Shown here: positions 13,311 through 13,867 of the stretch, in pieces | How positions within the stretch are numbered: the first letter of the stretch is position 1 | Layout of the letters: the number at the start of each line of letters is the position of its first letter | Origin: Hymenobacter sp. | Lineage (GTDB): Bacteria; Bacteroidota; Bacteroidia; Cytophagales; Hymenobacteraceae | Reading direction: 5' to 3' | Assembly (NCBI GenBank): GCA_025362615.1 | Contig: JANYFQ010000590.1 | Coordinates: 1 to 13,867, forward strand | DNA: 13,867 bases | Notes under the pieces: generated by a model | What the model saw: only the letters and a program-made list of their open reading frames with translations | What the model was told of the DNA's origin: nothing | Databases searched by the model: none | Position numbers and translations under genes: made by a program

Positions 13311-13344
13311 GACGAACCCTAGATAGGGCGGCGTCGTTTTTTTT
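13311..13344 (+). promoter_or_regulatory. Terminator-like hairpin in the ssb leader
   Basis: GACG (13311-13314) pairs with CGTC (13332-13335), and inside it CCCT pairs with AGGG around the loop AGAT. It is followed by G and T8 (13337-13344). The ssb ATG is 18 nt further on. It may attenuate ssb, end read-through from mutY, or shape a U-rich ribosome entry site. Confidence 0.55.
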
Positions 13345-13362
13345 ATTTAAACCGCAGCAATC

Positions 13363-13815
13363 ATGTCGGGAGTAAACAAAGTAATTCTGGTAGGCAACCT
13401 GGGCAAAGACCCCGAAATCCGCCACCTCGAAGGCGGCGTGAGCGTGGCCCGCTTCAGCCTCGCCACCAACGAGTACTACAAAGACAAGCAAGGTGCCCGC
13501 GTCGAGCGCACCGAGTGGCACAACATTACGGCTTGGCGCGGCTTGGCCGAAGTAGCCGAGAAGTACCTCAAAAAAGGCCAAATGGTGTACGTGGAGGGCA
13601 AACTCCGCACCCGGCAGTACCAGGACAAAGACAGCCTGACGCACTACGTGACGGAAGTAGTGGTAGACGAATTGACCATGCTCGGCGGCAAGTCGGGCGG
13701 CAGCGGAGCAGCTGGCGCAAGTAGCAACAGCGCAACCGGCGACTCAACTAACGGCGAAGCCGCCCTGCAACAGACGTTTCGACAGGAGCCGGAGTTGGAC
13801 CAACTTCCCTTTTAA
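13363..13815 (+). CDS. ssb: Single-stranded DNA-binding protein SSB
   Basis: 150 residues from ATG at 13363 (MSGVNKVILVGNLGKDPEIR). It coats single-stranded DNA as a tetramer in replication, repair and recombination. The OB fold covers about residues 4-107, with VARFSLATNEYY, RTEWHNITAWRGLAE (W52 and W58 probably stack on DNA), YLKKGQMVYVEGKLRTRQY and VTEVVVDELTML. A Gly/Ser/Asn/Ala linker (108-133) leads to the acidic tip ending LDQLPF, a slightly less acidic version of the usual DDDLPF that recruits partner proteins. It has its own promoter. The TAA stop is followed after 3 nt by the word ACTGATTTTAAGG, also found after two other genes in this window. Confidence 0.96.
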   Translation: MSGVNKVILVGNLGKDPEIRHLEGGVSVARFSLATNEYYKDKQGARVERTEWHNITAWRGLAEVAEKYLKKGQMVYVEGKLRTRQYQDKDSLTHYVTEVVVDELTMLGGKSGGSGAAGASSNSATGDSTNGEAALQQTFRQEPELDQLPF

Positions 13816-13867
13816 ACCACTGATTTTAAGGGTTATTAGCCTTAAAGCTGTTTAGAAAGCCCGTTGC
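13813..13867. repeat. Post-stop ACTGATTTTAAGG element, truncated by window edge
   Basis: The ssb TAA is followed by ACC and then ACTGATTTTAAGG (13819-13831), the same core as in both arms at 8344-8536. A 6-bp TTAAGG/CCTTAA pairing follows. A matching inverted arm, if any, would lie beyond the right edge. Confidence 0.7.

Overview
The window looks like chromosomal DNA of a GC-rich member of the Bacteroidota, most likely a Hymenobacter-like Cytophagales. The sequence shows a gliding-motility lipoprotein of the GldB family, an HU protein with the RNISKNT arm common in this phylum, Bacteroidota-type promoters (TAnnTTTG, some with an upstream TTG/TTTG about 20 nt away) and no evident Shine-Dalgarno sequences. 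No rRNA, tRNA, CRISPR array or transposase was found.

Left third (1-5008, all minus strand): an accessory island. It is transcribed right to left. First comes an 824-residue protein of unknown function, with a low-complexity Ser/Thr/Asn/Gly middle and a coiled-coil C-terminus. After 9 nt comes a chimeric toxin-like gene made of a GC-rich leader and proline-rich linker, an AT-richer toxin-like domain, and a lipoprotein fused in the same frame. After 11 nt comes the start of another gene that repeats the same leader and runs off the left edge. The two leaders are a 146-bp direct repeat (141/146 identical) 2282 bp apart. One substitution turns a Glu codon of the inner copy into TAA. The layout resembles a polymorphic-toxin locus with exchangeable toxin/immunity cassettes.

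Middle (5250-8346): a family 4 glycosyltransferase, the gldB homologue, and a divergently transcribed small outer-membrane beta-barrel protein.

Right third (8344-13867): a housekeeping block. Ribonuclease G, a 29-residue AURKAIP1/COX24-type ribosomal protein, a membrane-anchored TPR protein and HU lie on the minus strand. mutY and ssb diverge from HU on the plus strand. Several leaders and intergenic spaces hold hairpins, terminators and recognisable promoters.

A recurring theme is intergenic inverted repeats whose arms start at, or contain, a stop codon (6458-6566, 8344-8536, 10479-10568). The word ACTGATTTTAAGG lies 2-3 nt after the TAA stops of three genes (the beta-barrel gene, rng and ssb).
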